From Bacteroidota bacterium (GTDB lineage Bacteria; Bacteroidota; Bacteroidia; Palsa-965): a stretch of 64,000 bases of DNA. The translations under genes and the position numbers were made by a program. Of the stretch, positions 18,694 through 27,741 are shown in pieces. Position 1 is the stretch's first letter, and the number at the start of each line of letters is the position of its first letter. The notes below the pieces were generated by a model. The model searched no databases, had not been told where the DNA came from, and was given only the letters and a program-made list of their open reading frames with translations. Where the stretch lies: positions 1-64,000 of the forward strand of contig JADBYT010000033.1 of assembly GCA_020402865.1 (NCBI GenBank), read 5' to 3'.

Positions 18694-18985
18694 TCATGTC
18701 AATAATACGAAATCGGTTCATTCTTTAGTCAAGCTGATTATTTGGCAATAAAAACTAAATGAGCCAGACCCTAAACGTTTAGCCGGGATGCCGCCTGTAC
18801 ACTGGATTGCGGGACTGAATTCCGTTGGCGAACCTTCAATGACCAGGCTCACTGCTTTAACGGAAAAATCAATGTTGCGCAAATAACTACAGCCGGTTCA
18901 TTTGGCTATCTGGCGCGACAATACAACCGGCACACAATCAATTTCAAGCACAGGCATGGCAATACAGGCAAATTGCTCCTGCAGG
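18694..18985. other. Intergenic stretch, no clear gene
   Basis: Contains a perfect 12-bp palindrome ctaaacgtttag at 18771-18782. A plus-strand frame (18902-19147) mostly overlaps the DHFR-like gene and has no gene-like features. I see no coding content that I would defend. Confidence 0.4.
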
Positions 18986-19531
18986 TCATTGCATATTCAA
19001 GCTCTCACTTTTCACATCGTACCAAAGCTGAACCAGTCCGGAGGGAAAGGTCAGGCTCTTTTTAAACCGAAGCTGCTGTTCCACATTGTTTGCTTTAAAC
19101 AGGCGTACACCATCGCCAAGCAGGTGCGGAATTACACTCACAATTAACCTGTCGATAAGCTTATGGTTGAGAAGTTCAAACACAATCTCCGCACCACCGT
19201 CGCAGTAAATGTCCTTACCGGGTTCTGCTTTCAGTTTTTTCACCAATTGCACCACATCATCCGCATATTCGGCATGTTCGTGCTTGCCGGTACGCGAACG
19301 GGAAATTACAAACACACTTTTATCGGCATGCGGCAGCGCGCCTCCAAACGAAAGCACCTTGTCGAATGTTTTGCGTCCCCATATTACGGTGTCAATCTCC
19401 TGCAAAAAAGCAGCATAGCCAAAATCCTCACCGGGCGTTTCCACCACAGATAAAAAATCAATATTATCGTCTTTGCCGGCAATGTAACCGTCGAGACTCA
19501 TCGCGATATAGAGATTTACTTTTCTGTCCAT
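18986..19531 (-). CDS. Dihydrofolate-reductase-fold protein (RibD C-terminal-like)
   Basis: 181 residues. Motifs LYIAMSLDGYIAGKDD (N-terminus), DTVIWGRKTFDKVLSFGG (about residues 46-63), KSVFVISRS and IYCDGGAEIVFELLNHKL belong to the bacterial bifunctional deaminase-reductase C-terminal / DHFR-like family that binds NADPH. It is not a canonical folA, because these stand-alone proteins are usually of unknown substrate. It stands alone between two intergenic gaps. A role in folate salvage or drug reduction is possible but not shown. Confidence 0.8.
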   Translation of the reverse strand: MDRKVNLYIAMSLDGYIAGKDDNIDFLSVVETPGEDFGYAAFLQEIDTVIWGRKTFDKVLSFGGALPHADKSVFVISRSRTGKHEHAEYADDVVQLVKKLKAEPGKDIYCDGGAEIVFELLNHKLIDRLIVSVIPHLLGDGVRLFKANNVEQQLRFKKSLTFPSGLVQLWYDVKSESLNMQ

Positions 19532-19666
19532 GATTGTATTCTGTTACAATATGAAAGCATATCAGCCAATATCACAAAAGACCATTTATCGTAACCCGCA
19601 TTTTTTTGACAAGTGGCCGCCTAAATACTTAGCATGCCATGCAACGGCTAAAGATATTGGTAAAAA

Positions 19667-19792
19667 TTAATCAGACAGCAGCAGTTCAAATTCATTACTT
19701 TTAACATCGTAAACATAGAACTGCAATTCTTCAGTTACGGCAAATTTCTTCAGGCTGTTTTCTGATTTTTTCACACCGGCAATTGACAGCAT
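19667..19792 (-). CDS. Possible 41-residue ORF or gene remnant
   Basis: ATG at 19792 to TAA at 19667. The translation MLSIAGVKKSENSLKKFAVT...ELLLSD has a balanced, protein-like composition and fits the local codon use. Its first ten bases overlap the start of the membrane-protein gene on the plus strand, so both starts cannot easily be efficient. No promoter was found. It could be the surviving end of a larger gene. Confidence 0.28.
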   Translation of the reverse strand: MLSIAGVKKSENSLKKFAVTEELQFYVYDVKSNEFELLLSD

Positions 19793-20331
19793 CCGAACAC
19801 ATCTATTTCGACGAGCGGCAGTACCACGGCTTAAACCGCCATTCTATACTTCGCCGCCTGCTGCTGGCTACGTTTTGCTTTGTGGGCTACTACTGGTCGG
19901 AAAACCCGAAGCCGGTGGAACTTGAGTTTTTTCGCATCGGCGAGTATCCGGGCAACGACCGCTCAGGCGAGTTGTTTTTTGTACTTGGGCTGGCCGTACT
20001 GGTACTTTCGGTAGGGCTGCTTTTTGTGATGCACATGCGCACACAAATTTTGCCGCAGGCGGTATTGGTTGACGGGCGCTGGCCGGTGAAACGGGTGCGT
20101 ATTGATTTAAACGGCATTAAATCTATACGGCGTGTTAGGCTTCGCCCTTCCTTTTTTAACCGGCCGGTGTATAATCTTTTCAACCGCGGAATGATTCGTT
20201 TTTACACCCACGGCAATGATGCAGTGGAACTTACCACCCACGATAATATTATTTATCGTATTGGTACCCAGCGCCCCGAAGAAATGATCAACTGCATCAG
20301 TCAACGCCTCAGCGAGCTGCAAACTAAATAA
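19783..20331 (+). CDS. Predicted membrane protein, uncharacterised
   Basis: 182 residues, starting from TTG at 19783. No ATG lies between the in-frame stop at 19702 and residue about 85, and the early sequence EHIYFDERQYHGLN looks conserved, so an unusual start is likely. Two hydrophobic segments lie at about residues 26-42 and 63-84, followed by a cytoplasmic basic region (VKRVRIDLNGIKSIRRVRLR) and a soluble end with THDNIIYRIGTQRPEEMIN. I do not recognise a named family. It resembles uncharacterised Bacteroidota membrane proteins with a PH-like tail. Confidence 0.7.
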   Translation: MTASEHIYFDERQYHGLNRHSILRRLLLATFCFVGYYWSENPKPVELEFFRIGEYPGNDRSGELFFVLGLAVLVLSVGLLFVMHMRTQILPQAVLVDGRWPVKRVRIDLNGIKSIRRVRLRPSFFNRPVYNLFNRGMIRFYTHGNDAVELTTHDNIIYRIGTQRPEEMINCISQRLSELQTK

Positions 20332-20482
20332 TAGCATCTGATTTTTAGCCTCTACCCGGGAAATATTTATTAGCGGCATACGGGACTCTTGTTACTAACA
20401 ATTCTTGACTTTCTGGAAACGTATCCTTAATTTCATCGTACAAATACACACACTCACACCTCACATTTTAACGCTTATCGAT

Positions 20483-20773
20483 ATGTCAGCTATTCCTTCA
20501 CTCATCAACATCGAGAAAGAGCAGGTGCGGGATCTCCGCTTCCCTGCCGGAGAAGTACTTCACAGCGAAGAGGCCCGCCACCGCAGGCAGTCTGAGCTAG
20601 ACAGGGCGCTTGTGCTGGGAAACATCGACCATAATAAGGTACGCATCATTTTCAGTGATTCCGAGGGTTTGAAGGAGGTTCAAACCACAATCTGGGCCGT
20701 TACCGACGAACGGATTATCCTCAAAAGCGGCATGGTAATTCCCATCCGACGCATCGTAGAAGTAATTACCTGA
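20483..20773 (+). CDS. Small conserved hypothetical protein
   Basis: 96 residues from the ATG at 20483 (MSAIPSLINIEKEQVRDLRF). The sequence is soluble and charged, ending in VTDERIILKSGMVIPIRRIVEVIT, which looks like a small beta-barrel or SH3-like element. It is followed at once by a strong terminator, so it ends a transcript. No function can be assigned. An in-frame upstream extension to 20405 exists but lacks a good start. Confidence 0.65.
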   Translation: MSAIPSLINIEKEQVRDLRFPAGEVLHSEEARHRRQSELDRALVLGNIDHNKVRIIFSDSEGLKEVQTTIWAVTDERIILKSGMVIPIRRIVEVIT

Positions 20774-20791
20774 CATAAAAAGCAGTTCAGG

Positions 20792-20820
20792 AAAGTCCGG
20801 GAAAGTAACCCGGACTTTTT
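20792..20820 (+). terminator. Rho-independent terminator
   Basis: Arms aaagtccggg (20792-20801) and cccggacttt (20809-20818) with a seven-base loop, followed by T. It lies 18 bases after the stop of the 96-residue protein gene. Confidence 0.85.
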
Positions 20821-20837
20821 TTATCCGTAAAATGAAA

Positions 20838-20845
20838 TAGTTTTG
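20838..20845 (+). promoter_or_regulatory. Bacteroidota -7 box before the DsbD-alpha paralogue
   Basis: TAGTTTTG matches TAnnTTTG and lies just after the preceding terminator. It would give a leader of about 85 bases. Confidence 0.45.
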
Positions 20846-20855
20846 ATTTACACCT

Positions 20856-20894
20856 CCGGCCACACACCGGAACCGTGTACCGGCCACACACCGG
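20856..20894 (+). repeat. Direct repeat in the leader of the DsbD-alpha paralogue
   Basis: ccggccacacaccgg occurs at 20856-20870 and again at 20880-20894, 24 bp apart, inside the predicted 5' leader. It is followed by a CA-rich run up to the ATG. Confidence 0.6.
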
Positions 20895-20936
20895 TTGTAA
20901 TACACACATAAACAACACACGCACACACACAATCCC

Positions 20937-21425
20937 ATGCTTACCCCTATTGCTGTTCGTCGCGTTATCGCGGCCTTTGTCTTCGTCGGTTTACTTACCG
21001 TTTTCAGTGCCTTCCGCTCCCATCGCATGAACGCTGTGCGCGTAAAATGGAGCACGCAGGTAGTTAAACTCTCCGAAACCGAAGCCGAACTCCGTTTTAC
21101 AGCCCAGATTCCCGGTGGCTGGCACATGTTTTCCCAAACCGTGCCTGATGTAAACGGACCGATGGCACTTAACTTCGAATTCGACGCGTCTGCCGAATAC
21201 GAAACCGTGGGTCAGCCTGTAGAAAATGGTAAAGTAAAACCCGTTTACGAACCCGCAATTGATATGCAGGTAAACAGCCTTGAAGGCCAGGTTATGTATA
21301 TCCAGAAAGTAAAGCTTAGTCCCGGTAAACAACCCGTAATCCGTGGCGTGATTAACTACATGCTGAGCAACACCAACGAAATGCTTCCGCCCGACGAAGA
21401 GGAGCTGGAAATCAGCATAAACTAA
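20937..21425 (+). CDS. DsbD N-terminal-domain (DsbD-alpha-like) protein lacking cysteines
   Basis: 162 residues with an N-terminal membrane anchor or signal peptide (AAFVFVGLLTVFSAF). The rest aligns with the first domain of the DsbD encoded just downstream: VKWSTQVVKLSETEAELRFT and GGWHMFSQTVPD correspond to VKWSASVIKTGDGTAELVVQ and NWHLYTQNPGD. In DsbD this domain carries the redox pair in GMSCDDSRC. The equivalent region here reads NYMLSNTNEM, and the protein contains no cysteine at all. It therefore cannot perform the usual thiol exchange and may act as a chaperone, decoy or structural partner of DsbD. Confidence 0.8.
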   Translation: MLTPIAVRRVIAAFVFVGLLTVFSAFRSHRMNAVRVKWSTQVVKLSETEAELRFTAQIPGGWHMFSQTVPDVNGPMALNFEFDASAEYETVGQPVENGKVKPVYEPAIDMQVNSLEGQVMYIQKVKLSPGKQPVIRGVINYMLSNTNEMLPPDEEELEISIN

Positions 21426-21467
21426 CCAAATTCACTCTTCCACATCATTTTTTACGATAATAAACGC

Positions 21468-21520
21468 AAAGATCGTGGAGAAACCCTTACTTTTGGGTTT
21501 GCTCAACGATCTTTTCCTTT
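21468..21520 (+). terminator. Hairpin with T-rich tail containing a -7 box in its loop
   Basis: Outer arms aaagatcgt (21468-21476) and acgatcttt (21506-21514) and inner arms aaaccc (21481-21486) and gggttt (21495-21500), followed by ttttccttttat. The loop and first base of the right arm spell TACTTTTG (21488-21495), a match to the TAnnTTTG promoter box 28 bases before the dsbD start. Confidence 0.6.
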
Positions 21521-21523
21521 TAT

Positions 21524-23692
21524 ATGAAAGTAAACAACCTCATCCGACTACCCTTGCTGGCTGCGGTACTGCTTTTTGCGGTAGCGCCTGTTTGGGGACA
21601 AATCCTTAATCCGGTTAAATGGTCAGCCTCGGTGATAAAAACCGGCGACGGCACAGCTGAACTCGTGGTTCAGGCCAGCATTCAGAAAAACTGGCACCTC
21701 TACACACAAAACCCGGGCGACGGTCCGCTGCCCACTTCATTTGCTTTTAAACCCTCGGCCGATTATCAGCTGGTGGGCGGTGTAATTGAGGGCAAGTCGA
21801 TAAAAAAGTTTGAGGAAATGTTTGGCGGCGAAATCAGCTACTACGAAAACTCCGCCACGTTCCGCCAGAAAATAAAAGTGCTCAACGCAAAACCGTTTAC
21901 CATCACCGGCACGGTAGAAGGCATGTCGTGCGATGATTCGCGCTGTGTACAGCTTGATCCGACCAAGCTGGTGTTTGAGGTGAAGGATGTGCTGAGCGGA
22001 GCCGGAGCGCCGGCAGCAAACGGGCCTACGGGAGCAACGGGTGCAACCGGCGAAATGCCTTTGAAAGCCGATCTGGGTACTACAGCTTCGGGTGGTGACG
22101 CATCAGGCTGCGGCTGTGATTCGCTTAAAGCCATGATAGCCGGACTAAGCGTAAATGGCGACGGCAACAGCAAAAAGAAAATTGCCTACACTGGCGGCCC
22201 CTGCAAGTTTGAACTGAACAAACCGATGGATGTGAAACTCGAAGATGCGGGTGTAGCTGAAGACAAATCGTTCTGGGGCATTTTCATTGCAGGCTTTATT
22301 GGCGGTTTTCTTGCACTGCTCACTCCCTGCGTGTTCCCGATGATTCCGATGACGGTGAGCTTCTTTACCAAACGCAGTAAAGACCGCGCCACAGGTATTC
22401 GTAATGCTGTTATTTATGCACTTTCCATCATTGGCATTTATGTTACACTCGGCCTGCTGGTAACCAGCATTTTTGGTTCCGATGCACTCAACGAAATGTC
22501 GAGCAACGTGTTCTTCAACCTGTTGTTCTTTGTGGTGTTCATTGTGTTTGCCGTATCGTTTTTTGGGGCGTTTGAAATTGTACTGCCCAGCAGTCTGGTA
22601 AACAAAGTGGATCAGGCCTCAGACCGTGGCGGACTCATCGGCATTTTGTTCATGGCGTTTACGCTTTCGCTCGTGTCGTTTTCGTGTACTGGTCCCATTA
22701 TTGGCACCCTGCTTGTAGAAACCGGCCGCGATGGCAATTTCCTCGGACCTGCCATTGGCATGTTTGGTTTCTCGCTGGCGCTGGCATTGCCTTTTGCCTT
22801 GTTTGCCATGTTTCCGGGCTGGCTCAATACACTTCCCAAATCAGGTGGCTGGCTTAACTCGGTGAAAGTTACACTGGGCTTTGTTGAACTTGCCCTCGCG
22901 CTTAAATTCCTTTCTACCGTTGACCTGGCTTACCATTGGGAATTCTTAACCCGGGAAGTGTTTCTGGCGCTCTGGATTATCATTGCTTTCCTGCTGGGCC
23001 TTTATCTTATTGGAAAAATCAAATTCTCGCACGACAGTGAGCTTAAACATGTAAGTGTGCCGCGCATCATGCTGGCCATAATTACATTCTCGTTTGGTGT
23101 GTATATGATTCCCGGTTTGTTTGGTGCGCCCACTAACTTCATCAGCGGTTATCTTCCCCCTTCGTATTACAAAGAGTGGAAAGATCCGAATGAAGGGGAC
23201 TGCCCGATTGGCCTGAGCTGCTTTCACGATTTTGAAGAAGGCATGTGTTACGCCAAAAGTGTGGGCAAGCCCGTGCTGGTTGACTTTACCGGCTATGCCT
23301 GCGTAAACTGCCGCAAAATGGAAGACAACGTTTGGCCGCAGCCCGAAGTGTATAAGCACATCAGTAATGATTACGTACTTATTTCATTGTATGTGGATGA
23401 TAAAAAAGAACTGCCTGCCGACAAGCAGTTTACCACTGCCGACGGGGTAAAAATTACCACCTATGGTAAAAAATGGAGTTTGATGGAGCGTGAAAATTTC
23501 AATCAGAACTCCCAGCCGCTTTATGTGTTGATGGACAACAACGGTAAAGTACTCGCCAAACCGCAGGGCTACACACCCAACGCCTCTGAGTATGCCCTGT
23601 TTCTCGAAAAAGGTTTGAAAGTTTACAACGAACGCATGAAACAGGCTGAAGCAGAAGAAGCTCCGAAAGCCGATTCAACCGCCAAAAAATAA
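21524..23692 (+). CDS. dsbD: Thiol:disulfide interchange protein DsbD
   Basis: 722 residues. It moves electrons from cytoplasmic thioredoxin across the inner membrane to envelope thiol proteins. Order: signal peptide (to about residue 25), DsbD-alpha domain to about 155 with both cysteines (GMSCDDSRC), a flexible Gly/Ala stretch with an extra GCGCDSL, the eight-helix membrane domain (about 245-545) with the cysteine motifs TPCVFPMIPMTVSFF and SFSCTGPIIGTLL, and a C-terminal thioredoxin-like domain with YACVNCRKME. All three redox pairs are present. The preceding gene encodes a cysteine-free copy of the first domain. A terminator follows at once. Confidence 0.93.
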   Translation: MKVNNLIRLPLLAAVLLFAVAPVWGQILNPVKWSASVIKTGDGTAELVVQASIQKNWHLYTQNPGDGPLPTSFAFKPSADYQLVGGVIEGKSIKKFEEMFGGEISYYENSATFRQKIKVLNAKPFTITGTVEGMSCDDSRCVQLDPTKLVFEVKDVLSGAGAPAANGPTGATGATGEMPLKADLGTTASGGDASGCGCDSLKAMIAGLSVNGDGNSKKKIAYTGGPCKFELNKPMDVKLEDAGVAEDKSFWGIFIAGFIGGFLALLTPCVFPMIPMTVSFFTKRSKDRATGIRNAVIYALSIIGIYVTLGLLVTSIFGSDALNEMSSNVFFNLLFFVVFIVFAVSFFGAFEIVLPSSLVNKVDQASDRGGLIGILFMAFTLSLVSFSCTGPIIGTLLVETGRDGNFLGPAIGMFGFSLALALPFALFAMFPGWLNTLPKSGGWLNSVKVTLGFVELALALKFLSTVDLAYHWEFLTREVFLALWIIIAFLLGLYLIGKIKFSHDSELKHVSVPRIMLAIITFSFGVYMIPGLFGAPTNFISGYLPPSYYKEWKDPNEGDCPIGLSCFHDFEEGMCYAKSVGKPVLVDFTGYACVNCRKMEDNVWPQPEVYKHISNDYVLISLYVDDKKELPADKQFTTADGVKITTYGKKWSLMERENFNQNSQPLYVLMDNNGKVLAKPQGYTPNASEYALFLEKGLKVYNERMKQAEAEEAPKADSTAKK

Positions 23693-23708
23693 ATTTCCCT
23701 CACAAAAA

Positions 23709-23738
23709 ATCCCGCATCACACACGATGCGGGATTTTT
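23709..23738. terminator. Bidirectional terminator between dsbD and the HD-domain gene
   Basis: A-rich arm aaaaaatcccgcatc, loop acacac, and gatgcgggatttttt form a perfect stem flanked by A and T runs on both sides. It serves two converging genes. Confidence 0.88.
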
Positions 23739-24401
23739 TTATGCCTCACTGCTTCCGTTCCACTCGGCATAAAACTGATCGAGGAACTGAAGCATAAACT
23801 GGTGCCGCTGTTCGGCCAGTTGTTTGCCGGTGGCGGTGTTCATACGGTCTTTCAGCAGCAGCAGTTTTTCGTAGAAATGATTGATGGTGGGCGCTGTGGT
23901 GTGTTTATATTCCTCGCGGCTCATAGTGAGGTTGGGAGGAATTGCCGGATTGTAAAGCTCGCGGTTTTTGTGCCCGCCGTAAGTGAATGCGCGCGCAATG
24001 CCAATAGCGCCAATGGCATCGAGCCGGTCGGCATCCTGCACCACCTGCATTTCGGGCGAGGTGAACACCTGCTCGCCAAAGCTGGCTTTAAACGACATGT
24101 AGCGGATGATGTTTTGCACATGTACAATGCGCGCATCGTCGAGCCCTTCGGCTTTCAGAAATTCGCCGGCCAGTTGTGGGCCAAGCTCTTCATTACCATT
24201 ATTAAACTTACTGTCGGCAATATCGTGCAGCAGGGCAGTAAGCTCAACCACAAGTGCATCTACATGTTCGGTTTTGCTGATGAGCCTTGCTGTGTTGCGC
24301 ACACGTTCAATATGCCACCAGTCATGCCCGGCCTCGGCATTTTGCAAGGTCTTGCGCACGTACGCTTCTGTACGTTCGAGAAGTGTTTCGTGAAAAGACA
24401 T
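23739..24401 (-). CDS. HD-domain phosphohydrolase
   Basis: 220 residues. The metal-binding histidines and aspartates of the HD family are visible: GHDWWHIERVRNTARLI (residues about 23-39), LTALLHDIADSKF with the HD pair, and VVQDADRLDAIGAIGIARAF. It resembles the YpgQ/YedJ-type group that hydrolyses nucleotides or phosphorylated small molecules, substrate not predictable. The start lies eight bases after the lptB stop, so it is probably co-transcribed with lptB. Confidence 0.85.
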   Translation of the reverse strand: MSFHETLLERTEAYVRKTLQNAEAGHDWWHIERVRNTARLISKTEHVDALVVELTALLHDIADSKFNNGNEELGPQLAGEFLKAEGLDDARIVHVQNIIRYMSFKASFGEQVFTSPEMQVVQDADRLDAIGAIGIARAFTYGGHKNRELYNPAIPPNLTMSREEYKHTTAPTINHFYEKLLLLKDRMNTATGKQLAEQRHQFMLQFLDQFYAEWNGSSEA

Positions 24402-24409
24402 AAACGGAA

Positions 24410-25138
24410 TTAAATACGGCGTAATTCGAAATTCATACCGAGATACACTTTGCGCACCTGTTCGTCGGCGGCAAGTTCTTCGGCGGTGCCGGCTTTGAGT
24501 ATCTGCCCTTCAAACAGCAGGTAAGCGCGGTCAACCAGTGCCAGCGTTTCGTGCACGTTGTGGTCGGTGATGAGAATGCCGATGTTTTTTTTCTTCAAAC
24601 TATACACCACCTGCTGAATATCTTCCACCGCAATCGGATCCACTCCGGCAAACGGCTCATCGAGCAGGATAAAGTTGGGCGAGGTAGCCAGCGCGCGGGC
24701 AATTTCGGTACGGCGGCGCTCGCCACCCGAAAGGTTATCGCCGGCATTTTTACGGATGTGGTGCAGCGCAAACTCATCAAGCAGCGTTTCGAGTTTCTGC
24801 TCCTGCTCGCCTTTGGTGAGTTTAGTCATTTGCAACACCGCGCGTATGTTGTCTTCCACACTCAGCTTGCGGAATACCGATTTTTCCTGCGCCAGATAAC
24901 CAATACCCAGCTGTGCACGACGATACATCGGCTCATGGGTAATGTCTTTATCGTCGAGGTAAATGCGGCCTTCGTTTGGTTTCACCATGCCCACAATCAT
25001 GTAAAACGAAGTGGTTTTACCCGCACCGTTTGGCCCGAGCAGCCCTACTACTTCGCCCTGACGCACCTCAATGGATACATCTTTCACGACTGTGCGGCCT
25101 TTGTAGCGTTTTACAATGTGTTCGGCTCCGAGAATCAT
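24410..25138 (-). CDS. lptB: Lipopolysaccharide export ABC transporter ATP-binding protein
   Basis: 242 residues from the ATG at 25138 ([14 protein letters not shown]). It is the ATPase of the LptBFG complex, which extracts lipopolysaccharide from the inner membrane. Walker [10 protein letters not shown] (about residues 36-44), Q-loop region [20 protein letters not shown], signature [16 protein letters not shown], Walker [14 protein letters not shown] and switch histidine [10 protein letters not shown] are all present. The [14 protein letters not shown] segment is typical of LptB. A CATCTTTG box, one mismatch from TAnnTTTG, ends six bases before the ATG. Other lpt genes are not nearby. Confidence 0.93.
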   Translation of the reverse strand: MILGAEHIVKRYKGRTVVKDVSIEVRQGEVVGLLGPNGAGKTTSFYMIVGMVKPNEGRIYLDDKDITHEPMYRRAQLGIGYLAQEKSVFRKLSVEDNIRAVLQMTKLTKGEQEQKLETLLDEFALHHIRKNAGDNLSGGERRRTEIARALATSPNFILLDEPFAGVDPIAVEDIQQVVYSLKKKNIGILITDHNVHETLALVDRAYLLFEGQILKAGTAEELAADEQVRKVYLGMNFELRRI

Positions 25139-25197
25139 GCGTTGCAAAGATGCAGAAAAAGTATAAACTGAGGTGTTAAGAAGTGTGAGCAAACAGA

Positions 25198-27660
25198 TCA
25201 GAACAAAATCTGCAGCGAAAGCCTCACACCTACTTTCTGGATGCCGGGATGATCGAGGTAGCGCAAACGCCAGAATACATCAACGCGGAAAAACTTGAAG
25301 ATGTTTTCAATGCCCGCGCCCGCTTCAAGGTACGGCCCGCGATTGAGGGTATAAAGCTGATTGGGAAAAAGAAGCTCTTCGCGGTTGTCTAACCGCGCGC
25401 TGCCAATTACGCCCCGGAACGAAGCTACCTCGCGCCACTTCAGCTTACGCATGAGCGGAATTTTATTGAGGAAAAATCCGTCGAAATGGTGAATGAGAAT
25501 GCACTGCGCATACTGATCGCTGGCAAACTCAAAATAGTTCATGGTATTGAATGCGGCCCAGTCGTATATGATGGTTTCGTTGCCCGCATGCAGCACCATG
25601 AGCGGAAACGGTACAGTGCCCCAGATTTTTCCGGCCTCCAGTACATAATTTATGTAGCCAATTGGATTGATGCGGATACGGTCGTCCACATTAATACTCA
25701 GCCGGTGATACGCGTAATCACTTCCAAACACGCCCTTCAAACCGGCATTGTACTGCACCTGCACAATCGGGTAAATTGTACCCAAACTCACGCGCGAAAA
25801 CACACTCTCCACATACCGCTCCTGATAGGCAAAACGTGTGGTAAGCTGAATTTCGGAAGCCGTAATGCCGGGTTTGTATTCGTTATTGCCGTTACCTATC
25901 GGATGCAGATAAACTGTGGCGCCAAGCGGAAACAGATTTTTATGTACCAGATTGAGCTTGGTATTCAGGCCCGGAAACCAGTCGCGCTCATACCACAAAC
26001 TGTACTGCTCCACGCGCAGCATATTGTCGAGCGGTGTGCGGCGGAAAAGTGCGGCAAGGCCGTTATCAGCAGTAAACGCATTGTTGCTCTGACCTAATAT
26101 TTCGTAGTCGTTTTTGTAATTGCCACCCACCAGCTGCCTCGGCTTTTTGGTGATGAATGATTTGAAGGCAAACGAATACTTGAAATCATCATCGCGGAAA
26201 CCATATGCCGCATAGCCGCTAAACTCTACCCATTTACTGAAATTGTTACTGGTTCGTCCGCCCAAACGCACACGCCAGCCTTCAATGCGGTTGTTGCTCA
26301 CCGTGTTGTACCACGGACCAAATTCAAACGGGCCAATGACTTTGTAACCTGTGTAAGCCGTGATTATGATATTCTCCCACGATTTATAAATGGGCAAATG
26401 CTGTATGGAATCAACCATTGCATAAATCTGCCTTTCGGTAGCATTCAGCGAATCGTGGCGGGCATTGACCCAGAATGCACTGTCGCGTTTTTCGGCGCCT
26501 TCCTGCACCACCAGATTATCGGTGCGTGTATAAAACTCCACATCGCGCGGCTTGCTGACAATGATGTTTTTGTACGACGATGTTTTTCGACCATACATGC
26601 CAAGCTGTTTATCCTGCAAGGCAAAATCGGCCACCATTTTCTCTTTCACCAGCATCCATTTTCCCGACGCGTCATCAAACTCCTGAATTATCGAAAATGC
26701 ATTTACATAGTTAATGTTTGCATCATCGGTAATTTTCATCTCAATGCGTTTAAGCGCAAAAGCCGTATCGGCAATCCACATATTCCCTTCAAACAACAGT
26801 TCCTGCTTGCGGCGTGGCTTAAACTGAATGTGATAGCACCAGTGATTGTCGATCAGCAAACTATCATTGAGGTAATATTTGTAGTAGAAAATACCGTTAT
26901 CAGAAATCGGACTCACGAAGAGTTTGCCAAAGAGCATGATGTTGTTGTCATACAAATTGGCATTCTGATACATTTCGCCGGTAAGTTTGGAAATGCTGGC
27001 ATCTTCCACACCAGAAACTTTCGAGCCTTTAATTACTTCCTTGCGCAAACGCGGATCGGTACGGTAGTAAAAATCGGAAACCGACTCGCTGAAGAAAAGC
27101 GGGAGTTTGGGTTTTTCGGTGGGATTGGTGGAGTCGATATTATCAAAAATAAACTTTACCGGTTGCAGCACTTTTCGTTTCTGAAAATCTTCGGTAATGT
27201 TATTGAGGTCGAACTCCATTTTGTTATAGACCTCGTATTCATAAGCATCGTATTTCTCTTCGTTGTTATTATCGCGGTTTGCCCACACGCCCCGCAGAAT
27301 GCGGTAGGCAGGGTTTTCGCCGGGGCGGATAACCACTTCGGCAAGGCTGTTGGCATTGACTTCCATGCCAATATTAACCACCTGTGCGGCTGCATTTTTT
27401 TTGAGCGGAAGTGTAATGGTTTTGTAGCCGATGTAATTGGCCCGGATGGAGTCTGTAAGCCGAGAGGATGTAATGCGGTAGTTTCCTTCCACATCAGAAA
27501 CCGCACCAATATTGGTTCCGAGCAGATATACACTTACAAAGGGCATCGGCTCGTTGGTATTCTTATCGTATATTTTTCCGGATATGCGGTATTGTTGCTG
27601 TGCCCACAGGCTGCACGCACACAAAACCAACATCACCACGCACAGTAGTCGTTGAAGCAT
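25198..27660 (-). CDS. DUF5686/CarboxypepD_reg outer-membrane protein
   Basis: 820 residues from the ATG at 27660, giving signal peptide [20 protein letters not shown]. Residues about 25-110 are a carboxypeptidase-regulatory-like domain ([30 protein letters not shown]). The rest matches the DUF5686 family: a periplasmic middle part followed by a C-terminal beta-barrel with alternating aromatic strands ([20 protein letters not shown]) and a final phenylalanine. Such proteins are common in Bacteroidota outer membranes. Their function is not established. It lies about 60 bp upstream of lptB on the same strand. Confidence 0.85.
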   Translation of the reverse strand: MLQRLLCVVMLVLCACSLWAQQQYRISGKIYDKNTNEPMPFVSVYLLGTNIGAVSDVEGNYRITSSRLTDSIRANYIGYKTITLPLKKNAAAQVVNIGMEVNANSLAEVVIRPGENPAYRILRGVWANRDNNNEEKYDAYEYEVYNKMEFDLNNITEDFQKRKVLQPVKFIFDNIDSTNPTEKPKLPLFFSESVSDFYYRTDPRLRKEVIKGSKVSGVEDASISKLTGEMYQNANLYDNNIMLFGKLFVSPISDNGIFYYKYYLNDSLLIDNHWCYHIQFKPRRKQELLFEGNMWIADTAFALKRIEMKITDDANINYVNAFSIIQEFDDASGKWMLVKEKMVADFALQDKQLGMYGRKTSSYKNIIVSKPRDVEFYTRTDNLVVQEGAEKRDSAFWVNARHDSLNATERQIYAMVDSIQHLPIYKSWENIIITAYTGYKVIGPFEFGPWYNTVSNNRIEGWRVRLGGRTSNNFSKWVEFSGYAAYGFRDDDFKYSFAFKSFITKKPRQLVGGNYKNDYEILGQSNNAFTADNGLAALFRRTPLDNMLRVEQYSLWYERDWFPGLNTKLNLVHKNLFPLGATVYLHPIGNGNNEYKPGITASEIQLTTRFAYQERYVESVFSRVSLGTIYPIVQVQYNAGLKGVFGSDYAYHRLSINVDDRIRINPIGYINYVLEAGKIWGTVPFPLMVLHAGNETIIYDWAAFNTMNYFEFASDQYAQCILIHHFDGFFLNKIPLMRKLKWREVASFRGVIGSARLDNREELLFPNQLYTLNRGPYLEAGAGIENIFKFFRVDVFWRLRYLDHPGIQKVGVRLSLQILF

Positions 27661-27741
27661 TTTACTCAGAGGGCTTGGGAATTCTAAGATAAGCACTCTT
27701 TTGGAAAGAAAAACCAGATTTTCTGTGGCGGCAGTAATTTT

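Noticed and set aside
18902-19147. Plus-strand frame of 81 codons
   Set aside because: More than half of it runs antisense to the DHFR-like gene and the composition is not protein-like.
20405-20482. Upstream extension of the 96-residue protein
   Set aside because: The extension is not protein-like and the ATG at 20483 gives a better start.
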